Shown here one piece after another: positions 1 through 6,536 of a stretch of DNA of 64,000 bases (position 1 is its first letter; each line of letters opens with the position of its first letter). The DNA comes from Bacteroidales bacterium (GTDB lineage Bacteria > Bacteroidota > Bacteroidia > Bacteroidales > P3), in the NCBI GenBank assembly GCA_017542345.1, contig JAFXXI010000028.1, positions 1-64,000 of the forward strand, given 5' to 3'. A program made the position numbers and the translations under genes. The notes beneath the pieces were generated by a model, which saw nothing but the letters and a program-made list of their open reading frames with translations, did no database searches and was not told the origin of the DNA.

Positions 1-875
1 ACCTTGGTCTCGAGGTCGGCCATCTGGAACTGCGTGTTCTGGAACTGGCTGATCGAGCGGCCGAACTGCTTACGCTCCTTGGTGTATTTGACGGTCTCGT
101 CCATAGCACCCTGGGCGATGCCGAGGGCCTGGCAGGCGATACCGATACGGCCGCCGTCGAGGGTCTTCATGGCGAGGCCGAAGCCTTTGCCGAGCTGACC
201 GAGCTGACGGTCCTTCGGGATGCGGCAATCCTCGAAGATAAGCTCGGTGGTGGCGCTGCCGCGGATACCCATCTTCTTCTCCTTCTTGCCGATGCTGAAG
301 CCGGGGTCGGTCTTCTCGACGATGAAGGCGCTGATGCCCTTGGTGCCGAGGCTCTTGTCGGTCATGGCGATGATGATGAACACGTTGGCGTAGGAGCCGT
401 TGGTGATGAAGATCTTGCTGCCGTTGAGCACCCACTCGTCGCCGTCGAGGACGGCGGTGGTCTGCTGGCCGGCGGCGTCGGTACCGGCGTTGGGCTCGGT
501 GAGGCCGAAGGCGCCGATCCACTCGCCGCTGGCGAGCTTGGGCAGATACTTCATTTTCTGCTCCTCGGTGCCGGCCTCGAGGATTGGGGCGCAGCAGAGC
601 GAGGTGTGGGCGGAGAGAATGACGCCCGTGGTGGCGCAGACGCGGCTGAGCTCCTCGACGGCCATGCCGTACATGATGTTGGTGCCGCCGGCGCCGCCGT
701 ACTGGGTGGGGATGGGGATGCCCATGAGGCCTATCTTGGCCATCTTCTGGACGGTCTCCATGGGGAAACGCTCCTCCTCGTCAACCTCGGCTGCGAGGGG
801 TTTCACCTCTTTCTCTGCAAACTCGCGAATCATCTGCAGGAAGAGTTCTTCTTGTTTGGTAAAGCTAAAGTCCAT
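1..875 (-). CDS. Acyl-CoA dehydrogenase (short-chain/butyryl type), C-terminus outside window
   Basis: FAD enzyme that oxidises an acyl-CoA to the 2-enoyl-CoA, usually handing electrons to EtfAB. I translated it from the ATG at 873-875; about 291 residues are present of the roughly 380 usual. It opens MDFSFTKQEELFLQMIREFA and carries the flavin/substrate signature GLTEPNAGTDAAG and the ITNGSYANV stretch typical of the family. The catalytic Glu of short-chain members lies in the missing C-terminal part, so chain-length preference cannot be read. It lies downstream of ridA on the same strand, probably in one operon. crt and hbd homologues at 23.7-25.4 kb would be neighbouring steps of a butyryl-CoA route. 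Family assignment is firm; the butyryl specificity is inference. Confidence 0.9.
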   Translation of the reverse strand, partial: MDFSFTKQEELFLQMIREFAEKEVKPLAAEVDEEERFPMETVQKMAKIGLMGIPIPTQYGGAGGTNIMYGMAVEELSRVCATTGVILSAHTSLCCAPILEAGTEEQKMKYLPKLASGEWIGAFGLTEPNAGTDAAGQQTTAVLDGDEWVLNGSKIFITNGSYANVFIIIAMTDKSLGTKGISAFIVEKTDPGFSIGKKEKKMGIRGSATTELIFEDCRIPKDRQLGQLGKGFGLAMKTLDGGRIGIACQALGIAQGAMDETVKYTKERKQFGRSISQFQNTQFQMADLETK

Positions 876-882
876 ATTCTTT

Positions 883-975
883 ATTGCGTGATTGTGTTAT
901 TGCTTGATTGCTTGAGTGGATAGCGCGACAAATAACAGCGTAGCACTCAAACATTCAAACAATCAAGCATTCAAA
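883..975. repeat. Pair of 8-bp-period arrays forming an inverted repeat
   Basis: Between ridA and the acyl-CoA dehydrogenase start are two four-unit octamer arrays. The first (883-914) reads ATTGCGTG, ATTGTGTT, ATTGCTTG, ATTGCTTG. The second (944-975) reads CACTCAAA, CATTCAAA, CAATCAAG, CATTCAAA. The units are roughly reverse complements, so the two arrays can fold on each other; TGCTTGAGTG pairs with CACTCAAACA with one mismatch. It resembles the heptamer arrays elsewhere in the window but has period 8. Role unknown; it could shape the transcript between the two genes. Confidence 0.6.
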
Positions 976-977
976 CA

Positions 978-1352
978 TTATTTTACTGCGATGGTTTCAA
1001 TCTCGACCAGCACGCCCATGGGCAGGCCCTTCACGGCGAAGGCGGCGCGGGCGGGGCAGTCGGTGTTGTAGTACTTGGCGTAGACCTCGTTCATGGGTTT
1101 GAAATACTCCATGTCGGCCAGCAGGCAGGTCGATTTGACCACATCCTGGAATGTGAAGCCTGCCTCGTCGAGGATGGCCTTGATGTTCTGCATGACCTGC
1201 TCGGTCTGGGCGGTGATGCCTTCGGGAACGGTCTTGGTGGCGGGGTTGATGGGAATCTGACCCGAGATGTAGAGCGTGTTGCCGGCCTGAACAGCCTGGC
1301 TGTAGGGACCGATGGCCGCGGGGGCGTTGGGGGTGTTGATGATTTTCTTCAT
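978..1352 (-). CDS. ridA: RidA family enamine/imine deaminase
   Basis: Small cytosolic protein of the YjgF/YER057c/UK114 family, which hydrolyses reactive enamine/imine intermediates (for example 2-aminoacrylate from serine/threonine dehydratase) to keto acids. At 124 residues it is full length. Visible family motifs are GPYSQAV near the N-terminus, SGQIPINP, the CPARAAFAV segment carrying the substrate-binding Arg, and the C-terminal GVLVEIETIAV. The ATG follows a TATCTTTG box by about 38 bases. It appears to head a unit with the acyl-CoA dehydrogenase, about 100 bp downstream. Confidence 0.93.
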   Translation of the reverse strand: MKKIINTPNAPAAIGPYSQAVQAGNTLYISGQIPINPATKTVPEGITAQTEQVMQNIKAILDEAGFTFQDVVKSTCLLADMEYFKPMNEVYAKYYNTDCPARAAFAVKGLPMGVLVEIETIAVK

Positions 1353-1389
1353 GTTATTATGTTTTAAATTTTGTTACAAAACAGAGTTG

Positions 1390-1397
1390 CAAAGATA
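1390..1397 (-). promoter_or_regulatory. Bacteroidota -7 box for ridA
   Basis: On the minus strand this reads TATCTTTG followed by CA, matching the TAnnTTTG -7 consensus of the Bacteroidota housekeeping sigma factor. It lies 38 bp ahead of the ridA ATG. No clear -33 TTTG is visible at the usual spacing. Confidence 0.6.
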
Positions 1398-1502
1398 CGT
1401 TTTTTTTCCGATATAAGAGAAATAAAACTATAAAAACTTTGTTCGGGTCTGTAAATCAGCGTTCTGTTTGCGGTGGTGCAAGTGTGCGGCGAGGGATGCC
1501 AT

Positions 1503-1651
1503 AGGGATGCGCTCCCTATTTTCTCCCCCTCCGCTCCGCAATTTCATGCGACATGGTCGGAGGGGGAGCGGAGGGGGACCGGAGGGGGACCGGAGGGGAA
1601 CCGGAGCGGTAGCTTACAGAATGCTGGAAAACAGCGTTTTGTGTAAGTTGT
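1503..1651 (-). repeat. G/C-rich structured repeat element, copy 1
   Basis: Occupies most of the 355-bp gap between the divergent ridA and MBOAT genes; the rest of the gap holds their promoters. Read on the minus strand, a head (AACTTACACAAAACGCTG then TTTTCCAGC) precedes 11-bp units of the type GGTCCCCCTCC (1557-1606 on the plus strand as GGAGGGGGACC). A spacer follows, then a G-rich return arm complementary to the C-rich arm: CCCCCTCCGCTCC at 1524-1536 pairs perfectly over 13 bp. On the plus strand, four G-runs of 4-5 separated by 6-base loops fit a G-quadruplex pattern. Related copies are at 32542, 46446 and 55370. Confidence 0.75.
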
Positions 1652-1663
1652 TGATTGTAAGAG

Positions 1664-1696
1664 TGTTGTGTGATATGAAATTATTTTGTATCTTTG
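1664..1696 (+). promoter_or_regulatory. -33/-7 promoter of the MBOAT operon
   Basis: GTTG (1665-1668) lies 20 bp before TATCTTTG (1689-1696), close to the TTTG-N19/20-TAnnTTTG consensus. The MBOAT ATG begins only 12 bases after the final G, so the predicted leader is about 5-8 nt. Confidence 0.7.
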
Positions 1697-1707
1697 CATC
1701 CGGAAGT

Positions 1708-3144
1708 ATGCTGTTCAACTCATTACAATTTGCAGTCTTTCTGCCGATAGTGTTCGTCGTCTACTGGCTGTTGCGTCGTTGGTACCGATGGCAGAACCTT
1801 TTTGTGCTTGCGGCATCATACTACTTCTATGCCTGCTGGGACCCCCGTTTTCTTTTGCTTATTGTCTTCACCTCGGCTGCCAGCTATGCCAGCGGTCTGG
1901 CCATCGACCGAATGCGAGGCGGCGCGGGCCGGTGGGTTATGTGGGCCAATGTGGTGGTCAATCTGAGCATATTGGGCGTCTTCAAGTACTATGATTTCTT
2001 TGTCCAGTCGTTTGCCGACCTCTTCCTTGGCGGCCGGGCCGACGGGTTGTTGCTACATCTCATCCTGCCCGTTGGTATTTCGTTTTACACATTCCAGGCT
2101 TTGAGCTACTCCATTGACGTCTACCGCCGTACGGTGGAGCCTACGCGTGATGCGGTGGCGTTTTTCGCCTATGTCAGCTTTTTCCCTCAGTTGGTGGCGG
2201 GTCCCATCGAACGGGCCTCCAGCCTGTTGCCCCAGTTTCAGCGTTCGCGACATTTTGACTATTCCTTGGCGGTTGACGGCTTGCGCCAGATGCTGTGGGG
2301 TTTTTTCAAGAAGATGATTATTGCCGACACCTGTGCGGTTTATGTCGACATGGTGTTTGGTAATCCTGAGGGCTTCAGTCCTTCGGTGCGGCTGCTGGCT
2401 GCGGTACTTTTCTCGTTGCAGATATATGGTGACTTTTCGGGCTATAGCGACATCGCCATCGGCTGTTCCAAGTTGTTTGGAATCACCCTGCGGCGCAACT
2501 TCAACTTGCCCTATTTCAGCCGTGATATTGCCGAGTTCTGGCGTCGGTGGCATATTTCGCTCACTTCTTGGTTTCGCGACTATGTATACATTCCTCTCGG
2601 AGGCAGTCGGGTGAGCCGGTGGCGTGTGGTGCTCAATACATTCATCATCTTCCTTTTGAGTGGTTTGTGGCATGGAGCCAACTGGACCTTCGTGGTGTGG
2701 GGTGCCTACCACGCTCTGTTGTTCCTGCCGCTGATACTGCTGGGCAAGAACCGCAGTCATATCGACACTGTGGCTGCGGGCCGCCGGTTGCCGAACATCA
2801 AGGAGGTCGGACAGATGCTGCTCACCTTCCTTTTGGCTACTGTGGGCTGGATAATCTTCCGTTCGGAGTCCATAGACTTTGCCTTCAACTATATCGGGAG
2901 CTTGTTCCGAGGGCGTTTCTTCGCTCCCTCGGCGGTGAACTTTGATACGGCTGAGTTCTCGGTGTTGTGGATAGCCCTTCCGCTACTTGTTGCCGAAGAA
3001 TGGATGAGCCGCGGACGTGATCACGGTTTCGCCAGGCTGCCCCGATGGCGCTGGCTCCGTTGGCTGCTCTACAGCTTTATTATATTCATCATTGTGGCGT
3101 TCATGCAAACCAACGAAACTCCCTTCATATATTTCCAGTTTTGA
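1708..3144 (+). CDS. MBOAT-family membrane-bound O-acyltransferase (AlgI/PatA-like)
   Basis: Polytopic inner-membrane protein of 478 residues that would move acyl (usually acetyl) groups across the membrane to an extracytoplasmic glycan. It begins MLFNSLQFAVFLPIVFVVYW, the standard N-terminus of the family. It contains FFPQLVAGPIERA, the central RRWHISLTSWFRDYVYIPLGGS block, and SGLWHGANWTFVVWGAYHALL with the invariant active-site His. An upstream in-frame extension through the repeat element is excluded because the promoter lies just before 1708. The next gene is an SGNH-like protein whose TTG start overlaps this stop, the usual acetyltransferase pair. anmK follows, so peptidoglycan or a capsule could be the target; the substrate is inferred. 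Confidence 0.93.
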   Translation: MLFNSLQFAVFLPIVFVVYWLLRRWYRWQNLFVLAASYYFYACWDPRFLLLIVFTSAASYASGLAIDRMRGGAGRWVMWANVVVNLSILGVFKYYDFFVQSFADLFLGGRADGLLLHLILPVGISFYTFQALSYSIDVYRRTVEPTRDAVAFFAYVSFFPQLVAGPIERASSLLPQFQRSRHFDYSLAVDGLRQMLWGFFKKMIIADTCAVYVDMVFGNPEGFSPSVRLLAAVLFSLQIYGDFSGYSDIAIGCSKLFGITLRRNFNLPYFSRDIAEFWRRWHISLTSWFRDYVYIPLGGSRVSRWRVVLNTFIIFLLSGLWHGANWTFVVWGAYHALLFLPLILLGKNRSHIDTVAAGRRLPNIKEVGQMLLTFLLATVGWIIFRSESIDFAFNYIGSLFRGRFFAPSAVNFDTAEFSVLWIALPLLVAEEWMSRGRDHGFARLPRWRWLRWLLYSFIIFIIVAFMQTNETPFIYFQF

Positions 3145-4076
3145 AACGTTTTGTCTATAATGTGCTTCTCTTTTCGCTGCTGGCGACGTGCGTTGTGGCG
3201 CTACTAACGGCGCTGTTGGGAGGGAACGGTCGGTTGCGCAACGTGAAATACCACTTGGGAGTGGGCGACTATAGCGCCTGGCGTCTCCGGGAGGCTGGAA
3301 AGACTCATGATGTGGATGTTCTCTTCATCGGTTCGTCACATGCCTATCGGACATTCGACCCCCGCTTTTATGCCGAGAAGGGGCTCTCGGTGTTCAATCT
3401 CGGCAGTTCCAACCAGACACCGTTACAGACGGAGATGCTTCTGCGCACCTATCTTGACAATCTCAACCCACGCCTGGTGGTCATGGAGGTGCATCCCGAT
3501 GTGATGTGCCTCGATGGGGTGGAGTCGTCCATCTTCTTGGCCAACCATATGGGTCCTTCGTTCGAGGTGGCCCGGATGGCCTTCGCTGTGGGCAATGTCA
3601 AATCGGTGCTCTCGATGGTCTATTCTGCCTCACATAATAGTTTTTCTTCTGAGTTGTCGCATTTTGAGGAATCTACTGCCGATACTGCGAATATCTATAT
3701 ATCGGGAGGCTATGTGGAGCGTGTCGGGGGCACCTACAGCCCTTGTCCGCATCCTACGTCGACGCTCGATTTCTCCGCGCGCCAGATGCGGTCTCTGCGT
3801 GCCATTGTGCGCCTGTTGAAGAGGCGAGGCGTCCCGTGTCTGTTGGTCGAGGTACCCGACACCAAGGTGCTGAGAGAAAGCTATGAGAACTATGACCAGT
3901 TTGTCACCCAGATGGAGAAGATGGGCGATTTCCGTCCGCTTAGGCTGGACGCTCTCGACGATTCCCTGCATTTCTATAATGACAACCACCTTAACCAAGC
4001 GGGAGTGGACCTGCTGGAGGTCTACTTCTATGACTCGGTATTGTACCCGTATATGCAAGAAAAACAGATAAGATGA
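3141..4076 (+). CDS. SGNH-hydrolase-like partner of the MBOAT acyltransferase
   Basis: About 311 residues: one N-terminal membrane anchor (FVYNVLLFSLLATCVVALLT) and an extracytoplasmic domain. VDVLFIGSSHAYRTFDP looks like block I of the GDSL/SGNH fold (GSSH in place of GDS), and YNDNHLNQAG near the C-terminus fits the Asp-x-x-His block V. Proteins of this type (AlgX/AlgJ/PatB-like) accept or transfer the acetyl group delivered by the MBOAT partner. The start is probably the TTG at 3141 inside the MBOAT stop (TTGA); no ATG lies close to the expected N-terminus. The stop overlaps anmK by 4 bp. Fold assignment is good; exact activity is inferred. Confidence 0.8.
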   Translation: MKRFVYNVLLFSLLATCVVALLTALLGGNGRLRNVKYHLGVGDYSAWRLREAGKTHDVDVLFIGSSHAYRTFDPRFYAEKGLSVFNLGSSNQTPLQTEMLLRTYLDNLNPRLVVMEVHPDVMCLDGVESSIFLANHMGPSFEVARMAFAVGNVKSVLSMVYSASHNSFSSELSHFEESTADTANIYISGGYVERVGGTYSPCPHPTSTLDFSARQMRSLRAIVRLLKRRGVPCLLVEVPDTKVLRESYENYDQFVTQMEKMGDFRPLRLDALDDSLHFYNDNHLNQAGVDLLEVYFYDSVLYPYMQEKQIR

Positions 4077-5155
4077 AGATACTTGGATTGATGTCGGGCA
4101 CGTCGCTCGACGGGTTGGATATGGCGCTGTGCGAGTTTGGCGGCGAGGGCTACCGTGTGCTGGCGGCGGAGACGGTGCCGTATATGGCCGAGTGGAAACA
4201 GCGGCTGTCGACGCTCGAGAAGGCGTCGGCCTACGAGTATGCCTTGGCCCATGTGGAGCTGGGCCATTATTTCGGTCAGAAGGTCAACAACTTCCTGCAA
4301 GGGAAGGAGCGTCCTGATGCCATTGCCTCGCACGGGCACACCATCTTCCATCAGCCGCATCTGGGGCTCACGACCCAGATTGGCGACGGCGACGCCATAG
4401 CCGCCGAGACGGGGCTGCCGGTGGTGAGCAACTTCCGCACCCTCGATGTGGCCCTGGGTGGCCAGGGGGCGCCGCTGGTGCCGATAGGCGACGAGCTGCT
4501 GTTCGGTGAGTATGACGCATGCCTGAATCTCGGGGGGATTGCGAATATCAGCTATAGGTCGGAGGTTGGAAGTCAGAGGACGGAAAGGGTGGCGTATGAC
4601 ATCTGTCCGTGCAATATGGCGCTGAATCGTCTGGCGGCCATACTGGGATACCCCTACGACAAGGGCGGTGTGAATGCCCGTGGGGGGCAGGTGCACACCT
4701 GTCTGCTGCACGAGCTCGACGCGCTCGAATACTATGCCGTCACGGGACCCAAGTCGCTTGGCAAGGAGTGGTTTGTGGAGCAGTTTTGGCCGGTGGTGAA
4801 GAGTTTCCTCGGCGTGGTGCCGTCGATGACGCAGGCGCGCGATGCGCTGGCCACCGTGTCGGCGCACATAGCCATGCAGATAGGGCGAGTGCTGGAGGCG
4901 AACGAGATAGGGACGCTGCTGGTCACAGGCGGCGGCGCATGGAACAGCTATCTGATAGAGCAGATTGGCGACTACAGCCCGGCGACAGCGGTAACGGTGC
5001 CCGACGCGCTTACGGTGAACTACAAGGAAGCCTTGATTTTTGCCCTGCTGGGGTACCTGCGTCTTGGCGGCAAGGTGAACACCCTTGCCTCTGTGACAGG
5101 TGCGAAATGCGACAGCATAGGCGGTACATTGTCGGGTTTGATGACCCGGGAGTGA
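4073..5155 (+). CDS. anmK: Anhydro-N-acetylmuramic acid kinase
   Basis: Cytosolic kinase that opens and phosphorylates 1,6-anhydro-MurNAc to MurNAc-6-phosphate in cell-wall recycling. The 360 residues include the N-terminal phosphate-binding MSGTSLDGLD, the HGHTIFHQP and GDGDAIAAETG segments, CLNLGGIANISY, and the C-terminal TGGGAWNSYLIE nucleotide-binding loop. The ATG overlaps the preceding stop by 4 bp, so it is translationally coupled to the MBOAT/SGNH pair. Between GGIANISY and the conserved YDICPCNMALN there is a short non-conserved stretch (RSEVGSQRTERVA) encoded by a 7-bp-period array at 4557-4584, which looks like an in-frame insertion. Confidence 0.95.
   Translation: MKILGLMSGTSLDGLDMALCEFGGEGYRVLAAETVPYMAEWKQRLSTLEKASAYEYALAHVELGHYFGQKVNNFLQGKERPDAIASHGHTIFHQPHLGLTTQIGDGDAIAAETGLPVVSNFRTLDVALGGQGAPLVPIGDELLFGEYDACLNLGGIANISYRSEVGSQRTERVAYDICPCNMALNRLAAILGYPYDKGGVNARGGQVHTCLLHELDALEYYAVTGPKSLGKEWFVEQFWPVVKSFLGVVPSMTQARDALATVSAHIAMQIGRVLEANEIGTLLVTGGGAWNSYLIEQIGDYSPATAVTVPDALTVNYKEALIFALLGYLRLGGKVNTLASVTGAKCDSIGGTLSGLMTRE
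4557..4584 (+). repeat. Heptamer array inside anmK
   Basis: Four near-identical 7-mers in a row: GGTCGGA, GGTTGGA, AGTCAGA, GGACGGA. The array falls in the turn between two conserved AnmK blocks and keeps the frame open. It belongs to the set of 7-bp-period arrays noted across the window. Confidence 0.65.
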
Positions 5156-5216
5156 TTTGGAGGGGGATGTGTTAGCTGTTGAGAATTATGCTGTTGTGAT
5201 TTATTTTGCAAAAATA

Positions 5217-5248
5217 TTTGGCCATATCGGAAAATGTTAGTACTTTTG
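5217..5248 (+). promoter_or_regulatory. -33/-7 promoter of the tRNA gene
   Basis: TTTG (5217-5220), a 20-bp spacer, then TACTTTTG (5241-5248): both boxes match the Bacteroidota consensus exactly. The tRNA 5' end lies 35 bp downstream, leaving a short processed leader. Confidence 0.8.
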
Positions 5249-5282
5249 CACCCGCTTTCGCGGAAAGAAAAACGCAAGAGAT

Positions 5283-5359
5283 GGCGGGATAGCTCAGCTG
5301 GTTAGAGCGCTGGATTCATAACCCGGAGGTCATCAGTTCAAGTCTGATTCCCGCTACCA
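5283..5359 (+). tRNA. tRNA with CAT anticodon (elongator Met most likely)
   Basis: A 77-nt cloverleaf with encoded CCA. The acceptor GGCGGGA pairs with TCCCGCT (G1-U72 wobble), the D stem is GCTC/GAGC, the anticodon loop is TTCATAA, and the T arm is ATCAG-TTCAAGT-CTGAT. The C11-G24 pair argues against an initiator. The anticodon stem (CTGGA/CCCGG) has an apparent A31-C39 mismatch and a T28-G42 wobble. A CAT tRNA could also be the Ile2 species read after lysidine modification; the sequence alone does not settle it. Confidence 0.93.
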
Positions 5360-5360
5360 C

Positions 5361-5390
5361 AAGCACCTCGATGACGAGGTGCTTTTTTTA
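5361..5390 (+). terminator. Rho-independent terminator after the tRNA
   Basis: AAGCACCTCG, loop ATGA, CGAGGTGCTT, then a run of T. The perfect 10-bp stem begins two bases after the CCA. Confidence 0.92.
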
Positions 5391-5437
5391 TTGTCGACCT
5401 GCAATAATGTGGCGGGGTCTGCGTTATATATATTACT

Positions 5438-6526
5438 ATGGACGACAAGCATCTTTACAGCAACTTTGACTACGAGTCGGCGCTGTCGACGGGCACCGGT
5501 GCCACGCCGAATGACACGGTGAACCGCGACTATCTGGAGCGCATGCGCGCCAAGCGCCGCCAGGGGCCGACGACCGAGGAACTTATCAGTGGTATCCTGC
5601 ATGGCGACCGCACCTTGTTGAGTCGTGCCATCACGCTGGTGGAGAGTTCGCTCTATGCCCACCAGCAGCAGGCGCAGGAGGTGATAGAGCGATGCCTGCC
5701 CTATAGCGGCAAGAGTGTGCGGCTGGGCATCACGGGAGTGCCCGGCGCTGGCAAGAGCACGCTGATAGAGGCGTTGGGCAAGATGCTGACGGCGCATGGC
5801 CACAAGGTGGCGGTGCTGGCCATAGACCCCAGCAGCGAGCGTTCGAAAGGCTCCATTCTGGGCGACAAGACCAGGATGGAAGAGTTGAGTGTGGACCCCA
5901 ATGCTTTCATACGTCCCAGTCCCTCGGCGGGATCGCTGGGCGGGGTGGCGCGCAAGACACGCGAGATCATCACCCTCTGCGAGGCTGCAGGTTTCGATGT
6001 GGTGATTGTGGAGACCGTGGGCGTGGGTCAGAGCGAAGTGGCGGCGCACTCGATGGTGGATTTCTTCCTGCTGCTGCAGCTGGCCAACACGGGCGACGAG
6101 CTGCAAGGCATCAAGCGCGGTATCATGGAGATGGCCGACATGATAGCCATCAACAAATGCGAACTCGACAAGCAGCGGTCGGAGTTGGCGGCGGCGCAGT
6201 TCCGCAATGCGTTGCACCTGTTCCCCATGCCCGAGAGCGGCTGGACGGTCAAGGTGACGCTGTGCTCGGCCTATACCAAGGAGGGCGTCGAGGCGCTGTG
6301 GAACTCGGTGATGGAATATGTCACCTTCACCAAGCAGAACGGATACTTCTACCACAAGCGTCAGCAGCAGAACCTGCGCATCATGACCGAGACCTTGGAG
6401 AACGGGCTGCGCGAGCGCTTCTATAACGCCCCGGGCATGGAAGAGCGCATCGAAGCGCTGCAGCAGGAGATACTGGAGAACAAGATTAGCCCCTATGCGG
6501 CGGCTGACAGCCTGCTGGATATGTAA
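5438..6526 (+). CDS. meaB: Methylmalonyl-CoA mutase-associated GTPase MeaB
   Basis: G3E-family GTPase (formerly ArgK) that protects methylmalonyl-CoA mutase and gates loading of its adenosylcobalamin cofactor. The protein has 362 residues. The P-loop GVPGAGKST is at about 100-108; IDPSSERSKGSILGDKTRM and SAGSLGGVARKTRE follow; then comes VETVGVGQSEVAAHSMVDFF. The guanine-specificity motif reads NKCE rather than NKAD. No mutase gene is within the window, so its partner must lie elsewhere. It is separated from the tRNA by a terminator and followed 10 bp later by hemW. The intervening bases repeat TAAGATG, with the meaB stop inside the first unit. Confidence 0.94.
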   Translation: MDDKHLYSNFDYESALSTGTGATPNDTVNRDYLERMRAKRRQGPTTEELISGILHGDRTLLSRAITLVESSLYAHQQQAQEVIERCLPYSGKSVRLGITGVPGAGKSTLIEALGKMLTAHGHKVAVLAIDPSSERSKGSILGDKTRMEELSVDPNAFIRPSPSAGSLGGVARKTREIITLCEAAGFDVVIVETVGVGQSEVAAHSMVDFFLLLQLANTGDELQGIKRGIMEMADMIAINKCELDKQRSELAAAQFRNALHLFPMPESGWTVKVTLCSAYTKEGVEALWNSVMEYVTFTKQNGYFYHKRQQQNLRIMTETLENGLRERFYNAPGMEERIEALQQEILENKISPYAAADSLLDM

Positions 6527-6536
6527 GATGTAAGAT

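Noticed and set aside
1468..1707. N-terminal extension of the MBOAT protein through the G/C-rich element
   Set aside because: The family N-terminus starts at MLFNS (1708) and a consensus promoter lies just before it, inside the would-be extension.
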